From the NCBI RefSeq assembly GCF_037975245.1, contig NC_092572.1:30415989-30479988 (forward strand): DNA of 64,000 nucleotides, read 5' to 3'. The DNA is from Apostichopus japonicus (taxonomy: Eukaryota; Echinodermata; Holothuroidea; Aspidochirotida; Stichopodidae). This document shows positions 29,140 to 44,100 of this stretch, one piece after another (within the stretch, counting starts at the first letter, position 1; every line of letters starts with the position of its first letter). The notes beneath the pieces were generated by a model, which did no database searches, was not told the DNA's origin, and saw only the letters and a program-made list of their open reading frames with translations. Made by a program: the position numbers and the translations under genes.

Positions 29140-29937
29140 TCGAACATTTGATTGATTGGTGCCGAACATTCGATTGATCTGTGTCGAACATTCGATTGAT
29201 GGGTGTCATTCGATTGATCGGTGTCGAACATTCGATTGATCGGTGTCGCACATCCGATTGATCGGTGTCGCACATTCGATTGATCGGTAGTGCACATTCG
29301 ATTGATCGGTGTCGAACATTCGATTGATTGGTGTCGAACATTCGATTGATGGGTGTCGCACATTCGATTGATCGGTAGTGCACATTCGATTGATCGGTGC
29401 CGAACATTCGATTGATGGGTGTCGCACATTCGAATGATCGGTAGTGCACATTCGATTGATCGGTGCCGAACATTCGATTGATCTGTGTCGAACATTCGAT
29501 TGATGGGTGTCATTCGATTGATCGGTGTCGCACATCCGATTGATCGGTGTCGCACATCCGATTGATCGGTGTCGCACATTCGATTAATCGGTGCAGCACA
29601 TTCGATTGATGGGTGCCGAACATTCGATTGATGGGTGTCGCACATTCGATTGATCGGTAGTGCACATTCGATTGATCGGTGCCGAACATTCGATTGATCT
29701 GTGTCGAACATTCGATTGATGGGTGTCATTCGAATGATCGGTGCCTCACATTCGATTGATAGGTGCCGAACATTCGAATGATCGGTGTCGAACATTCGAT
29801 GGGTGTCGCACATCCGATTGATCGGTGTCGCACATTCGATTAATCGGTGCCGCACATTCGATTGATGGGTGCCGAACATTCGAATAAACGGATTCGAATA
29901 TTCGATTGATGGGTGCCGAACATTCGAATGATCTGTG
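29140..29937 (+). repeat. 798-bp tandem duplication, copy 1
   Basis: Repeats at 29938-30735; the single-copy equivalent is at about 1.71-2.5 kb. The length equals 33 units of 22 bp plus four of 18 bp. Both copies share GTGCAGCACATT (29592 and 30390), which is GTGCCGCACATT in the 2.1-kb relative, so that change preceded the duplication. Confidence 0.83.
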
Positions 29938-30735
29938 TGGAACATTTGATTGATTGGTGCCGAACATTCGATTGATCTGTGTCGAACATTCGATTGATGG
30001 GTGTCATTCGATTGATCGGTGTCGAACATTCGATTGATCGGTGTCGCACATCCGATTGATCGGTGTCGCACATTCGATTGATCGGTAGTGCACATTCGAT
30101 TGATCGGTGTCGAACATTCGATTGATTGGTGTCGAACATTCGATTGATGGGTGTCGCACATTCGATTGATCGGTAGTGCACATTCGATTGATCGGTGCCG
30201 AACATTCGATTGATGGGTGTCGCACATTCGAATGATCGGTAGTGCACATTCGATTGATCGGTGCCGAACATTCGATTGATCTGTGTCGAACATTCGATTG
30301 ATGGGTGTCATTCGATTGATCGGTGTCGCACATCCGATTGATCGGTGTCGCACATCCGATTGATCGGTGTCGCACATTCGATTAATCGGTGCAGCACATT
30401 CGATTGATGGGTGCCGAACATTCGATTGATGGGTGTCGCACATTCGATTGATCGGTAGTGCACATTCGATTGATCGGTGCCGAACATTCGATTGATCTGT
30501 GTCGAACATTCGATTGATGGGTGTCATTCGAATGATCGGTGCCTCACATTCGATTGATAGGTGCCGAACATTCGAATGATCGGTGTCGAACATTCGATGG
30601 GTGTCGCACATCCGATTGATCGGTGTCGCACATTCGATTAATCGGTGCCGCACATTCGATTGATGGGTGCCGAACATTCGAATAAACGGATTCGAATATT
30701 CGATTGATGGGTGCCGAACATTCGAATGATCTGTG
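29938..30735 (+). repeat. 798-bp tandem duplication, copy 2
   Basis: Matches copy 1 at a constant offset of 798 bp; TAAACGGATT is at 29885 in copy 1 and 30683 here. Confidence 0.83.
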
Positions 30736-33500
30736 TGGAACATTTGATTGATTGGTGCCGAACATTCGAATGATCTGTGTCGAACATTCGATTGATGGGT
30801 GTCATTCGATTGATCGGTGTCGCACATTCGATTGATCGGTGTCGCACATTCGATTGATCGGTTCTGCACATTCGATAGATTGGTGTCGAACATTCGATTG
30901 ATTGGTGTCGCACATTCGATTGATCGGTATTGCACATTCGTTTGGTCGGTGTCGCATATTCGATTAATCGGTGCCGAACATTCGATTGATGGGTACCGAA
31001 CATTCGAATGATCGGTCTCAAACATTTGATTGATCGGTGCCGAACATTCGAATGATCTGTGTCGAACATTCGATTGATGGGTGTCATTCGATTGATCGGT
31101 GTCGAACATTCGATTGATGGTTGCCGAACATTCGAATAATCGGTGTCGAACATTCGATCGATGGGTGTCGAACATTCGAATGATCTGTGTCGAACATTCG
31201 ATTGATGGGTGTCATTCGATTGATCGGTGTCGAACATTCGATTGATTGGTGTCGCACATCCGATTGATCGGTGTCGCACATTCGATTGATCGGTGTCGAA
31301 CATTCGATTGATGGGTGCCGAACAATCGAATAATCGGTGTCGAACATTCGATTGATTGGTGCCGAACATTCGAATGATCTGTGTCGAACATTCGATTGAT
31401 GGGTATCATTCGATTGATCGGTGTCGAACATTCGATTGATGGGTGTCGAACATTCGATTGATGGGTTGCGAACATTCGATTGATTGGTGTCGCACATTCG
31501 ATTGATCAGTACTGCACATTCGATTGATCTGTGTCGAACATTCGATTGATTGGTGTCGAACATTCGATTGATGGGTGCCGAACATTCGAATGATCGGTGT
31601 CGCACATCCGATTGATCGGTATCATTCGATTCATCGGTTTCGAACATTCGATTGATCGGTGTCGAACATTCGATTGATGGGTGTCGAACATTCGATTGAT
31701 CGGTACTGCACATTCGATTGATCGGTGTCGAACATTCGATTGATTGGTGTCTAACATTCGATTGATGGGTGTCGCACAATCGATTGATCGGTGTCGAACA
31801 TTCGATTGATCGGTGTCGCACATTCGATTGATCGTTACTGCACATTCGATTGATCGGTGTCGAACATTCGAATGATCGGTGTCGAACATTCGATGGATGG
31901 GTGTCGCACATTCGATTGATCGGTGTCGCACATTCGATTGATCGGTGTCGAACATTCGATTGATCGGTATTGCACATTTGTTTGGTCGGTGTCGCATATT
32001 CGATTAATCGGTGCCGAACATTCGATTGATGGATGCCGAACATCCGAATGATCGGTCTCGAACATTTGATTGATTGGTGCCGAACATTCGAATGATCTGT
32101 GTCGAACATTCGATTGATGGGTGCCGAACATTCGAATGATTTGTGTCGAACATTTGATTAATTGGTGCCGAACATTCGAATGATCGGTGCCTCACATTCG
32201 ATTGATAGGTGTCGAACATTCGATTGATAGGTGCCGAACATTCGAATGATCGGTGTCGAACATTCGATGGGTGTCGCACATCCGATTGATCGGTGTCGCA
32301 CATTCGATTAATCGGTGCCTCACATTCGATTGATGGGTGTCGAACATTCGAATGATGGGTGTCGCACATTCGATTGATCGGTAGTGCACATTCGATTGAT
32401 CGGTGCCGAACATTCGATTGATCTGTGTCGAACATTCGATTGATGGGTGTCATTCGAATGATCGGTGCCTCACATTCGATTGATAGGTGCCTCACATTCG
32501 AATGATCGGTGTCGAACATTCGATTGATGGGTATCATTCGATTGAGCGGTGTCGAACATTCGATTGATGGGTGTCGAACATTCGATTAATGGGTTGCGAA
32601 CATTCGATTGATTGGTGTCGCACATTCGATTGATCGGTACTGCACATTCGATTGATCTGTGTCGAACATTCGATTGACTGGTGTCGAACATTCGATTGAT
32701 GGGTGCCGAACATTCGAATGATCGGTGTCGCACATCCGATTGATCGGTATCATTCGATTCATCGGTTTCGAACATTCGATTGATCGGTGTCGAACATTCG
32801 ATTGATGGGTGTCGAACATTCGATTGATCGGTACTGCACATTCGATTGATCGGTGTCGAACATTCGATTGATTGGTGTCGAACATTCGATTGATGGGTGT
32901 CGCACATTCGATTGATCGGTGTCGAACATTCGATTGATCGGTGTCGCACATTCGATTGATCGGTACTGCACATTCGATTGATCGGTGTCGAACATTCGAA
33001 TGATCGGTGTCGAACATTCGATGGATGGGTGTCGCACATTCGATTGATCGGTGTCGCACATTCGATTGATCGGTGTCGAACATTCGATTGATCGGTATTG
33101 CACATTCGTTTGGTCGGTGTCGCATATTCGATTAATCGGTGCCGAACATTCGATTGATGGATGCCGAACATCCGAATGATCGGTCTCGAACATTTGATTG
33201 ATTGGTGCCGAACATTCGAATGATCTGTGTCGAACATTCGATTGATGGGTGCCGAACATTCGAATGATCTGTGTCGAACATTTGATTGATTGGTGCCGAA
33301 CATTCGAATGATCGGTGCCTCATATTCGATTGATAGGTGCCGAACATTCGATTGATAGGTGCCGAACATTCGAATGATCGGTGTCGAACATTCGATGGGT
33401 GTCGCACATAAGATTGATCGGTGTCGCACATTCGATTAATCGGTGCCTCACATTCGATTGATGGGTGTCGAACATTCGATTGATGGGTGCCGAACATTCG

Positions 33501-35722
33501 AATGATCGGTGCCGCACATTCGATTGATTGGTGCCGAACATTCGATTGATGGGTGTCGCACATTCGATTGATCGGTAGTGCACATTCGATTGATCGGTGC
33601 CGAACATTCGATTGATCTGTGTCGAACATTCGATTGATGGGTGTCATTCGAATGATCGGTGCCTCACATTCGATTGATAGGTGCCGAACATTCGAATGAT
33701 CGGTGTCGAACATTCGATGGGTGTCGCACATCCGATTGATCGGTGTCGCACATTCGATTAATCGGTGCCGCACATTCGATTGATGGGTGCCGAACATTCG
33801 AATAAACGGATTCGAATATTCGATTGATGGGTGCCGAACATTCGAATGATCTGTGTCGAACATTTGATTGATTGGTGCCGAACATTCGAATGATCTGTGT
33901 CGAACATTCGATTGATGGGTGTCATTCGATTGATCGGTGTCGCACATTGGATTGATCAGTGTCGCACATTCGATTGATCGGTTCTGCACATTCGATAGAT
34001 TGGTGTCGAACATTCGATTGATTGGTGTCGCACATTCGATTGATCGGTATTGCACATTTGTTTGGTCGGTGTCGCATATTCGATTAATCGGTGCCGAACA
34101 TTCGATTGATGGGTACCGAACATTCGAATGATCTGTGTCGAACATTCGATTGATGGGTGTCATTCGATTGATCGGTGTCGAACATTCGATTGATGGTTGC
34201 CGAACATTCGAATAATCGGTGTCGAACATTCGATCGATGGGTGTCGAACATTCGAATGATCTGTGTCGAACATTCGATTGATGGGTGTCATTCGATTGAT
34301 CGGTGTCGAACATTCGATTGATTGGTGTCGCACATCCGATTGATCGGTGTCGAACATTCGATTGATCGGTGTCGAACATTCGATTGATGGGTGCCGAACA
34401 ATCGAATAATCGGTGTCGAACATTCGATTGATTGGTGCCGAACATTCGAATGATCTGTGTCGAACATTCGATTGATGGGTATCATTCGATTGATCGGTGT
34501 CGAACATTCGATTGATGGGTGTCGAACATTCGATTAATGGGTTGCGAACATTCGATTGATTGGTGTCATTCGATTGATCGGTGTCGCACATCCGATTGAT
34601 CGGTGTCGCACATCCGATTGATCGGTGTCGCACATTCGATTAATCGGTGCCGCACATTCGATTGATGGGTGCCGAACATTCGATTGATGGGTGTCGCACA
34701 TTCGATTGATCGGTAGTGCACATTCGATTGATCGGTGCCGAACATTCGATTGATCTGTGTCGAACATTCGATTGATGGGTGTCATTCGAATGATCGGTGC
34801 CTCGAATTCGATTGATAGGTGCCGAACATTCGAATGATCGGTGTCGAACATTCGATGGGTGTCGCACATCCGATTGATCGGTGTCGCACATTCGATTAAT
34901 CGGTGCCGCACATTCGATTGATGAGTGTCGAACATTCGATTGATGGGTGCCGAACATTCGAATGATCGGTGTCGAACATTTGATTGATTGGTGCCGAACA
35001 TTCGAATGATCTGTGTCGAACATTCGATTGATGGGTGTCATTCGATTGATCGGTGTCGAACATTCGATTGATCGGTGTCGCACATCCGATTGATCGGTGT
35101 CGCACATCCGATTGATCGGTGTCGCACATTCGATTAATCGGTGCCGCACATTCGATTGATGGGTGCCGAACATTCGAATAATCGGATTCGAACATTCGAT
35201 TGATGGGTGTCGAACATTCGATTGATCGGTATTGCACATTCGTTTGGTCGGTGTCGCATATTCGATTAATCGGTGCCGAACATTCGATTGATGGGTACCG
35301 AACATTCGAATGATCGGTCTCGAACATTTGATTGATCGGTGCCGAACATTCGAATGATCTGTGTCGAACATTCGATTGATGGGTGTCATTCGATTGATCG
35401 GTGTCGAACATTCGATTGATGGTTGCCGAACATTCGAATAATCGGTGTCGAACATTCGATCGATGGGTGTCGAACATTCGAATGATCTGTGTCGAACATT
35501 CGATTGATGGGTGTCATTCGATTGATCGGTGTCGAACATTCGATTGATTGGTGTCGCACATCCGATTGATCGGTGTCGCACATTCGATTGATCGGTGTCG
35601 AACATTCGATTGATGGGTGACGAACAATCGAATAATCGGTGTCGAACATTCGATCGATTGGTGCCGAACATTCGAATGATCTGTGTCGAACATTCGATTG
35701 ATGGGTATCATTCGATTGATCG
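33501..35722 (+). repeat. Long-range copy of about 7.5-9.74 kb
   Basis: The offset to the first domain changes from 28,082 to 26,024 bp near 33.5-33.66 kb, equivalent to loss of 2,058 bp (87 units of 22 bp plus eight of 18 bp) relative to 5.56-7.62 kb. A further 44 bp (two units) is missing near 34131, after which the offset is 25,980 bp. GAATTCGATTGATAGG near 34804 is shared with 8824. Confidence 0.83.
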
Positions 35723-38700
35723 GTGTCGAACATTCGATTGATGGGTGTCGAACATTCGATTAATGGGTTGCGAACATTCGATTGATTGGTGTCGCACATT
35801 CGATTGATCGGTACTGCACATTCGATTGATTGGTGTCGAACATTCGATTGATGGGTGCCGAACATTCGAATGATCGGTGTCGCACATCAGATTGATCGGT
35901 ATCATTCGATTCATCGGTGTCGAACATTCGATTGATGGGTGTCGAACATTCGATTAATGGGTTGCGAACATTCGATTGATCGGTGTCGAACATTCGATTG
36001 ATCGGTATTGCACATTCGTTTGGTCGGTGTCGCATATTCGATTAATCGGTGCCGAACATTCGATTGATGGATGCCGAACATTCGAATGATCGGTCTCGAA
36101 CATTTGATTGATTGGTGCCGAACATTTGAATGATCTGTGTGGAACATTCGATTGATGGGTGCCGAACATTCGAATGATCTGTGTCGAACATTTGATTGAT
36201 TGGTGCCGAACATTCGAATGATCGGTGCCTCACATTCGATTGATAGGTGCCGAACATTCGATTGATAGGTGCCGAACATTCGAATGATCGGTGTCGAACA
36301 TTCGATGGGTGTCGCACATCCGATTGATCGGTGTCGAACATTCGATTAATCGATTGATTGGTGTCGCACATCCGATTGGTCGGTGTCGCACTTTCGATTG
36401 ATCGGTGTCGAACATTCGATTGATGGGTGCCGAACAATCGAATAATCGGTGTCGAACATTCGATTGATTGGTGCCGAACATTCGAATGATCTGTGTCGAA
36501 CATTCGATTGATGGGTATCATTCGATTGATCGGTGTCGAACATTCGATTGATGGGTGTCGAACATTCGATTAATGGGTTGCGAACATTCGATTGATCGGT
36601 GTCGAACATTCGATTGATCGGTATTGCACATTCGTTTGGTCGGTGTCGCATATTCGATTAATCGGTGCCGAACATTCGATTGATGGATGCCGAACATTCG
36701 AATGATCGGTCTCGAACATTTGATTGATTGGTGCCGAACATTCGAATGATCTGTGTGGAACATTCGATTGATGGGTGCCGAACATTCGAATGATCTGTGT
36801 CGAACATTTGATTGATTGGTGCCGAACATTCGAATGATCGGTGCCTCACATTCGATTGATAGGTGCCGAACATTCGATTGATAGGTGCCGAACATTCGAA
36901 TGATCGGTGTCGAACATTCGATGGGTGTCGCACATCCGATTGATCGGTGTCGCACATTCGATTAATCGGTGCCGCACATTCGATTGATGGGTGTCGAACA
37001 TTCGATTGATGGGTGCCGAACATTCGAATGATCGGTGTCGAACATTTGATTGATTGGTGCCGAACATTCGAATGATCTGTGTCGAACATTCGATTGATGG
37101 GTGTCATTCGATTGATCGGTGTCGAACATTCGATTGATCGGTGTCGCACATCCGATTGATCGGTGTCGCACATCCGATTGATCGGTGTCGCACATTCGAT
37201 TAATCGGTGCCGCACATTCGATTGATGGGTGCCGAACATTCGAATAATCGGATTCGAACATTCGATTGATGGGTGTCGAACATTCGATTGATCGGTATTG
37301 CACATTCGTTTGGTCGGTGTCGCATATTCTATTAATCGGTGCCGAACATTTGATTGATTGGTGCCGAACATTCGAATGATCTGTGTCGAACATTCGATTG
37401 ATGGGTGTCATTCGATTGATCGGTGTCGAACATTCGATTAATCGGTGTCGCACATCCGATTGATCGGTGTCGCACATTCGATTGATCGGTGTCGCACATT
37501 CGATTGATTGGTGCCGAACATTCGATTGATAGGTGTCGAACATTCGATCGATGGGTGCCGAACATTCGAATGATCTGTGTCGAACATTCGATTGATGGGT
37601 ATCATTCGATTAATCGGTTTCGAACATTCGATTGATGGGTGTCGAACATTCGAATGATGGGTGTCGAACATTCGATTGATCGATGTCGCACATATCGATT
37701 GATGGGTGCCGAACATTTGAATGATCGGTGTCGAACATTCGATCGATGGGTGCCGAACATTCGAATGATCTGTGTCGAACATTCGATTGATGGGTATCAT
37801 TCGATTGATCGGTTTCGAACATTCGATTGATCGGTGTCGAACATTCGATTGATGGGTGTCGAACATTCGATTGATCGGTACTGCACATTCGATTGATCGG
37901 TGTCGAACATTCGATTGATTGGTTTCGAACATTCGATTGATGGGTGTCGCACATTCGATTGATCGGTGTCGAACATTCGATTGATCGGTGTCGCACATTC
38001 GATTGATCGGTACTGCACATTCGATTGATCAGTGTCGAACATTCGAATGATCGGTGTCGAACATTCGATGGATGGGTGTCGCACATTCGATTGATCGGTG
38101 TCGCACATTCGATTGATCGGTGTCGAACATTCGATTGATCGGTATTGCACATTCGATTAATCGGTGTCGAACATTCGATTGATGGGTGTCGCACATTCGA
38201 TTGATCGGTACTGCACATTCGAATGATAGGTGTCGAACATTTGATTGATTGGTGCCGATCATCCGAATGATCATTCGATTGATCGGTGTCGAAACATTCG
38301 ATTGATTGGTGTCGAACATTCGATTGATTGGTGTCGCACATTCGATTGATTGGTGTCGAACATTCGAATGATCGGTGTCGAACATTTGATTGATTGGTGC
38401 CGAACGTTCGAATGATCTGTGTCGAACATTCGATTGATGGGTGCCGAACATTCGATTAATCGGTGTCGAACATTCGATTGATTGGTGCCGAACATTCGAA
38501 TAATCGGTGTCGAACATTCGATTGATTGGTGCCGAACATTCGAATGATCGGTGTCGAACATTCGATTGATGGGTGTCGCACATTCGATTGATCGGTGTCG
38601 CACATTCGATTGATTGTTGTCGCACATCCTATTGATCGGTGTCGCACATTCGAATAATCGGTGTCGAACATTCGATTGATTGGTGCCGAACATTTGATTG

Positions 38701-38959
38701 ATCGGTGTCGAACATTCGATTGATGGGTGTCGCTCATTCGATTGATTGGTTCCGAACATTCGAATGATAGGTGTCGAACATTTGATTGATTGGTGCCGAT
38801 CATCCGAATGATCATTCGATTGATCGGTGTCGAAACATTCGATTGATTGGTGTCGAACATTCGATTGATTGGTGTCGCACATTCGATTGATTGGTGTCGA
38901 ACATTCGAATGATCGGTGTCGAACATTTGATTGATTGGTGCCGAACATTCGAATGATCT
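35723..38959 (+). repeat. 3,237-bp tandem duplication, copy 1
   Basis: Corresponds to 9743-12.9 kb at a 25,980-bp offset, and its first part recurs at 38960. The length decomposes as 22-bp units plus eight of 18 bp, three of 23 bp, two of 12 bp and one 30-bp composite near 36350. It retains the ancestral bases A37584, A38138 and C38299 where the four 2,489-bp blocks of the first domain all have T. Confidence 0.85.
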
Positions 38960-41111
38960 GTGTCGAACATTCGATTGATGGGTGTCGAACATTCGATTAA
39001 TGGGTTGCGAACATTCGATTGATTGGTGTCGCACATTCGATTGATCGGTACTGCACATTCGATTGATTGGTGTCGAACATTCGATTGATGGGTGCCGAAC
39101 ATTCGAATGATCGGTGTCGCACATCAGATTGATCGGTATCATTCGATTCATCGGTGTCGAACATTCGATTGATGGGTGTCGAACATTCGATTAATGGGTT
39201 GCGAACATTCGATTGATCGGTGTCGAACATTCGATTGATCGGTATTGCACATTCGTTTGGTCGGTGTCGCATATTCGATTAATCGGTGCCGAACATTCGA
39301 TTGATGGATGCCGAACATTCGAATGATCGGTCTCGAACATTTGATTGATTGGTGCCGAACATTTGAATGATCTGTGTGGAACATTCGATTGATGGGTGCC
39401 GAACATTCGAATGATCTGTGTCGAACATTTGATTGATTGGTGCCGAACATTCGAATGATCGGTGCCTCACATTCGATTGATAGGTGCCGAACATTCGATT
39501 GATAGGTGCCGAACATTCGAATGATCGGTGTCGAACATTCGATGGGTGTCGCACATCCGATTGATCGGTGTCGAACATTCGATTAATCGATTGATTGGTG
39601 TCGCACATCCGATTGATCGGTGTCGCACTTTCGATTGATCGGTGTCGAACATTCGATTGATGGGTGCCGAACAATCGAATAATCGGTGTCGAACATTCGA
39701 TTGATTGGTGCCGAACATTCGAATGATCTGTGTCGAACATTCGATTGATGGGTATCATTCGATTGATCGGTGTCGAACATTCGATTGATGGGTGTCGAAC
39801 ATTCGATTAATGGGTTGCGAACATTCGATTGATCGGTGTCGAACATTCGATTGATCGGTATTGCACATTCGTTTGGTCGGTGTCGCATATTCGATTAATC
39901 GGTGCCGAACATTCGATTGATGGATGCCGAACATTCGAATGATCGGTGTCGAACATTTGATTGATTGGTGCCGAACATTCGAATGATCTGTGTGGAACAT
40001 TCGATTGATGGGTGCCGAACATTCGAATGATCTGTGTCGAACATTTGATTGATTGGTGCCGAACATTCGAATGATCGGTGCCTCACATTCGATTGATAGG
40101 TGCCGAACATTCGATTGATAGGTGCCGAACATTCGAATGATCGGTGTCGAACATTCGATGGGTGTCGCACATCCGATTGATCGGTGTCGCACATTCGATT
40201 AATCGGTGCCGCACATTCGATTGATGGGTGTCGAACATTCGATTGATGGGTGCCGAACATTCGAATGATCGGTGTCGAACATTTGATTGATTGGTGCCGA
40301 ACATTCGAATGATCTGTGTCGAACATTCGATTGATGGGTGTCGCACATTCGATTGATCGGTACTGCACATTCGAATGATAGGTGTCGAACATTTGATTGA
40401 TTGGTGCCGATCATCCGAATGATCATTCGATTGATCGGTGTCGAAACATTCGATTGATTGGTGTCGAACATTCGATTGATTGGTGTCGCACATTCGATTG
40501 ATTGGTGTCGAACATTCGAATGATCGGTGTCGAACATTTGATTGATTGGTGCCGAACGTTCGAATGATCTGTGTCGAACATTCGATTGATGGGTGCCGAA
40601 CATTCGATTAATCGGTGTCGAACATTCGATTGATTGGTGCCGAACATTCGAATAATCGGTGTCGAACATTCGATTGATTGGTGCCGAACATTCGAATGAT
40701 CGGTGTCGAACATTCGATTGATGGGTGTCGCACATTCGATTGATCGGTGTCGCACATTCGATTGATTGTTGTCGCACATCCTATTGATCGGTGTCGCACA
40801 TTCGAATAATCGGTGTCGAACATTCGATTGATTGGTGCCGAACATTTGATTGATCGGTGTCGAACATTCGATTGATGGGTGTCGCTCATTCGATTGATTG
40901 GTTCCGAACATTCGAATGATAGGTGTCGAACATTTGATTGATTGGTGCCGATCATCCGAATGATCATTCGATTGATCGGTGTCGAAACATTCGATTGATT
41001 GGTGTCGAACATTCGATTGATTGGTGTCGCACATTCGATTGATTGGTGTCGAACATTCGAATGATCGGTGTCGAACATTTGATTGATTGGTGCCGAACGT
41101 TCGAATGATCT
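38960..41111 (+). repeat. 3,237-bp tandem duplication, copy 2, with a 1,085-bp deletion
   Basis: Matches copy 1 at a 3,237-bp offset until about 40341, then at 2,152 bp (GAATGATAGG at 38221 and 40373). The missing 1,085 bp corresponds to 37105-38189 and equals 45 units of 22 bp, four of 18 bp and the single 23-bp CATATCGATTG unit, so the deletion is exactly in register. Confidence 0.83.
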
Positions 41112-44100
41112 GTGTCGAAAATTCGATTGATGGGTGTCATTCGATTGATCGGTGTCGAACATTCGATTGATCGGTGTCGCACATCCGATTGATCGGTGTC
41201 GCACATTCGATTGATCGATGTCGCACATTCGATTGATTGGTGCCGAACATTGGAATGATCGGTGTCGAACATTCGATGGGTGTCGCACATCCGATTGATC
41301 GGTGTCGCACATTCGATTAATCGGTGCCGCACATTCGATTGATGGGTGCCGAACATTCGAATGATCTGTGTCGAACATTTGATTGATTGGTGCCGAACAT
41401 TCGAATGATCTGTGTCGAACATTCGATTGATGGGTGTCATTCGATTGATCGGTGTGGCACATTCGATTGATCGGTGTCGCACATTCGATTGATCGGTTCT
41501 GCACATTCGATAGATTGGTGTCGAACATTCGATTGATTGGTGTCGCACATTCGATTGATCGGTATTGCACATTCGTTTGGTCGGTGTCGCATATTCGATT
41601 AATCGGTGCCGAACATTCGATTGATGGGTACCGAACATTCGAATGATCGGTCTCGAACATTTGATTGATCGGTGCCGAACATTCGAATGATCTGTGTCGA
41701 ACATTCGATTGATGGGTGTCATTCGATTGATCGGTGTCGAACATTCGATTGATCGGTGTCGCACATCCGATTGATCGGTGTCGCACATTCGATTGATCGG
41801 TGTCGAACATTCGATTGATGGTTGCCGAACATTCGAATAATCGGTGTCGAACATTCGATCGATGGGTGTCGAACATTCGAATGATCTGTGTCGAACATTC
41901 GATTGATGGGTGTCATTCGATTGATCGGTGTCGAACATTCGAATGATTGGTGTCGAACATCCGATTGATCGGTGTCGCACATCCGATTGATCGGTGTCGC
42001 ACATTCGATTGATCGGTGTCGCACATTCGATTGATGGGTGCCGAACAATCGAATAATCGGTGTCGAACATTCGATTGATTGGTGCCGAACATTCGAATGA
42101 TCTGTGTCGAACATTCGATTGATGGGTATCATTCGATTGATCGGTGTCGAACATTCGATTGATGGGTGTCGAACATTCGATTAATGGGTTGCGAACATTC
42201 GATTGATTGGTGTCGCACATTCGATTGATCGGTACTGCACATTCGATTGATCGGTGTCGAACATTCGATTGATCGGTATTGCACATTCGTTTGGTCGGTG
42301 TCGCATATTCGATTAATCGGTGCCGAACATTCGATTGATGGGTGCCGAACATTCGAATGATCGGTGTCGAACATTTGATTGATTGGTGCCGAACATTCGA
42401 ATGATCTGTGTCGAACATTCGATTGATGGGTGTCATTCGATTGATCGGTGTCGAACATTCGATTGATCGGTGTCGCACATCCGATTGATCGGTGTCGCAC
42501 ATTCGATTGATCGATGTCGCACATTCGATTGATTGGTGCCGAACATTGGAATGATCGGTGTCGAACATTCGATTGATGGGTACCGAACATTCGAATGATC
42601 GGTCTCGAACATTTGATTGATCGGTGCCGAACATTCGAATGATCTGTGTCGAACATTCGATTGATGGGTGTCATTCGATTGATCGGTGTCGAACATTCGA
42701 TTGATCGGTGTCGCACATCCGATTGATCGGTGTCGCACATTCGATTGATCGGTGTCGAACATTCGATTGATGGTTGCCGAACATTCGAATAATCGGTGTC
42801 GAACATTCGATCGATGGGTGTCGAACATTCGAATGATCTGTGTCGAACATTCGATTGATGGGTGTCATTCGATTGATCGGTGTGGCACATTCGATTGATC
42901 GGTGTCGCACATTCGATTGATCGGTTCTGCACATTCGATAGATTGGTGTCGAACATTCGATTGATCGGTATTGCACATTCGTTTGGTCGGTGTCGCATAT
43001 TCGATTAATCGGTGCCGAACATTCGATTGATGGGTACCGAACATTCGAATGATCGGTCTCGAACATTTGATTGATCGGTGCCGAACATTTGAATGATCTG
43101 TGTCGAACATTCGATTGATGGGTGTCATTCGAATGATCGGTGTCGAACATTCGATTGATCGGTGTCGCACATTCGATTGATGGGTGTCATTCGATTGATC
43201 GGTGTCGAACATTCGATTGATCGGTGTCGCACATCCGATTGATCGGTGTCGCACATTCGATTGATCGGTGTCGCACATTCGATTGATGGTTGCCGAACAT
43301 TCGAATAATCAGTGTCGAACATTCGATCGATGGGTGTCGAACATTCGAATGATCTGTGTCGAACATTCGATTGATGGGTGTCATTCGATTGATCGGTGTC
43401 GAACATTCGATTGATTGGTGTCGCACATCCGATTGATCGGTGTCGCACATCCGATTGATCGGTGTCGCACATTCGATTGATCGGTGTCGAACATTCGATT
43501 GATGGGTGCCGAACAATCGAATAATCGGTGTCGAACATTCGATTGATTGGTGCCGAACATTCGAATGATCTGTGTCGAACATTCGATTGATGGGTATCAT
43601 TCGATTGATCGGTGTCGAACATTCGATTGATGGGTGTCGAACATTCGATTAATGGGTTGCGAACATTCGATTGATTGGTGTCGAACATTCGATTGATGGG
43701 TGCCGAACATTCGAATGATCGGTGTCGCACATCCGATTGATCGGTATCATTCGATTCATCGGTTTCGAACATTCGATTGATCGGTGTCGAACATTCGATT
43801 GATGGGTGTCGAACATTCGATTGATCGGTACTGCACATTCGATTGATCGGTGTCGAACATTCGATTGATTGGGTAGCACATTCGATTGATGGGTGTCGCA
43901 CATTCGATTGATCGGTGTCGAACATTCGATTGATCGGTGTCGCACATTCGATTGATCGGTACTGCACATTCGATTAATCGGTGCCGCACATTCGATTGAT
44001 GGGTGCCGAACATTCGAATAAACGGATTCGAATATTCGATTGATGGGTGCCGAACATTCGAATGATCTGTGTCGAACATTTGATTGATTGGTGCCGAACA

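Larger units (their letters stand above)
28662..33500 (+). repeat. Long-range copy of about 1.0-5.4 kb
   Basis: Colinear with the start of the window at an offset of 28,232 bp before 2707 and 28,082 bp after 2857; the 150-bp segment of copy A is missing here. Detailed variants are shared, for example GTCTCAAACATTTG near 2934 and 31016, TCAGTACTGCA near 3424 and 31505, and GCACATAAGATTG near 5324 and 33406. An extra 798-bp tandem copy lies inside it (29140-30735). Confidence 0.85.
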
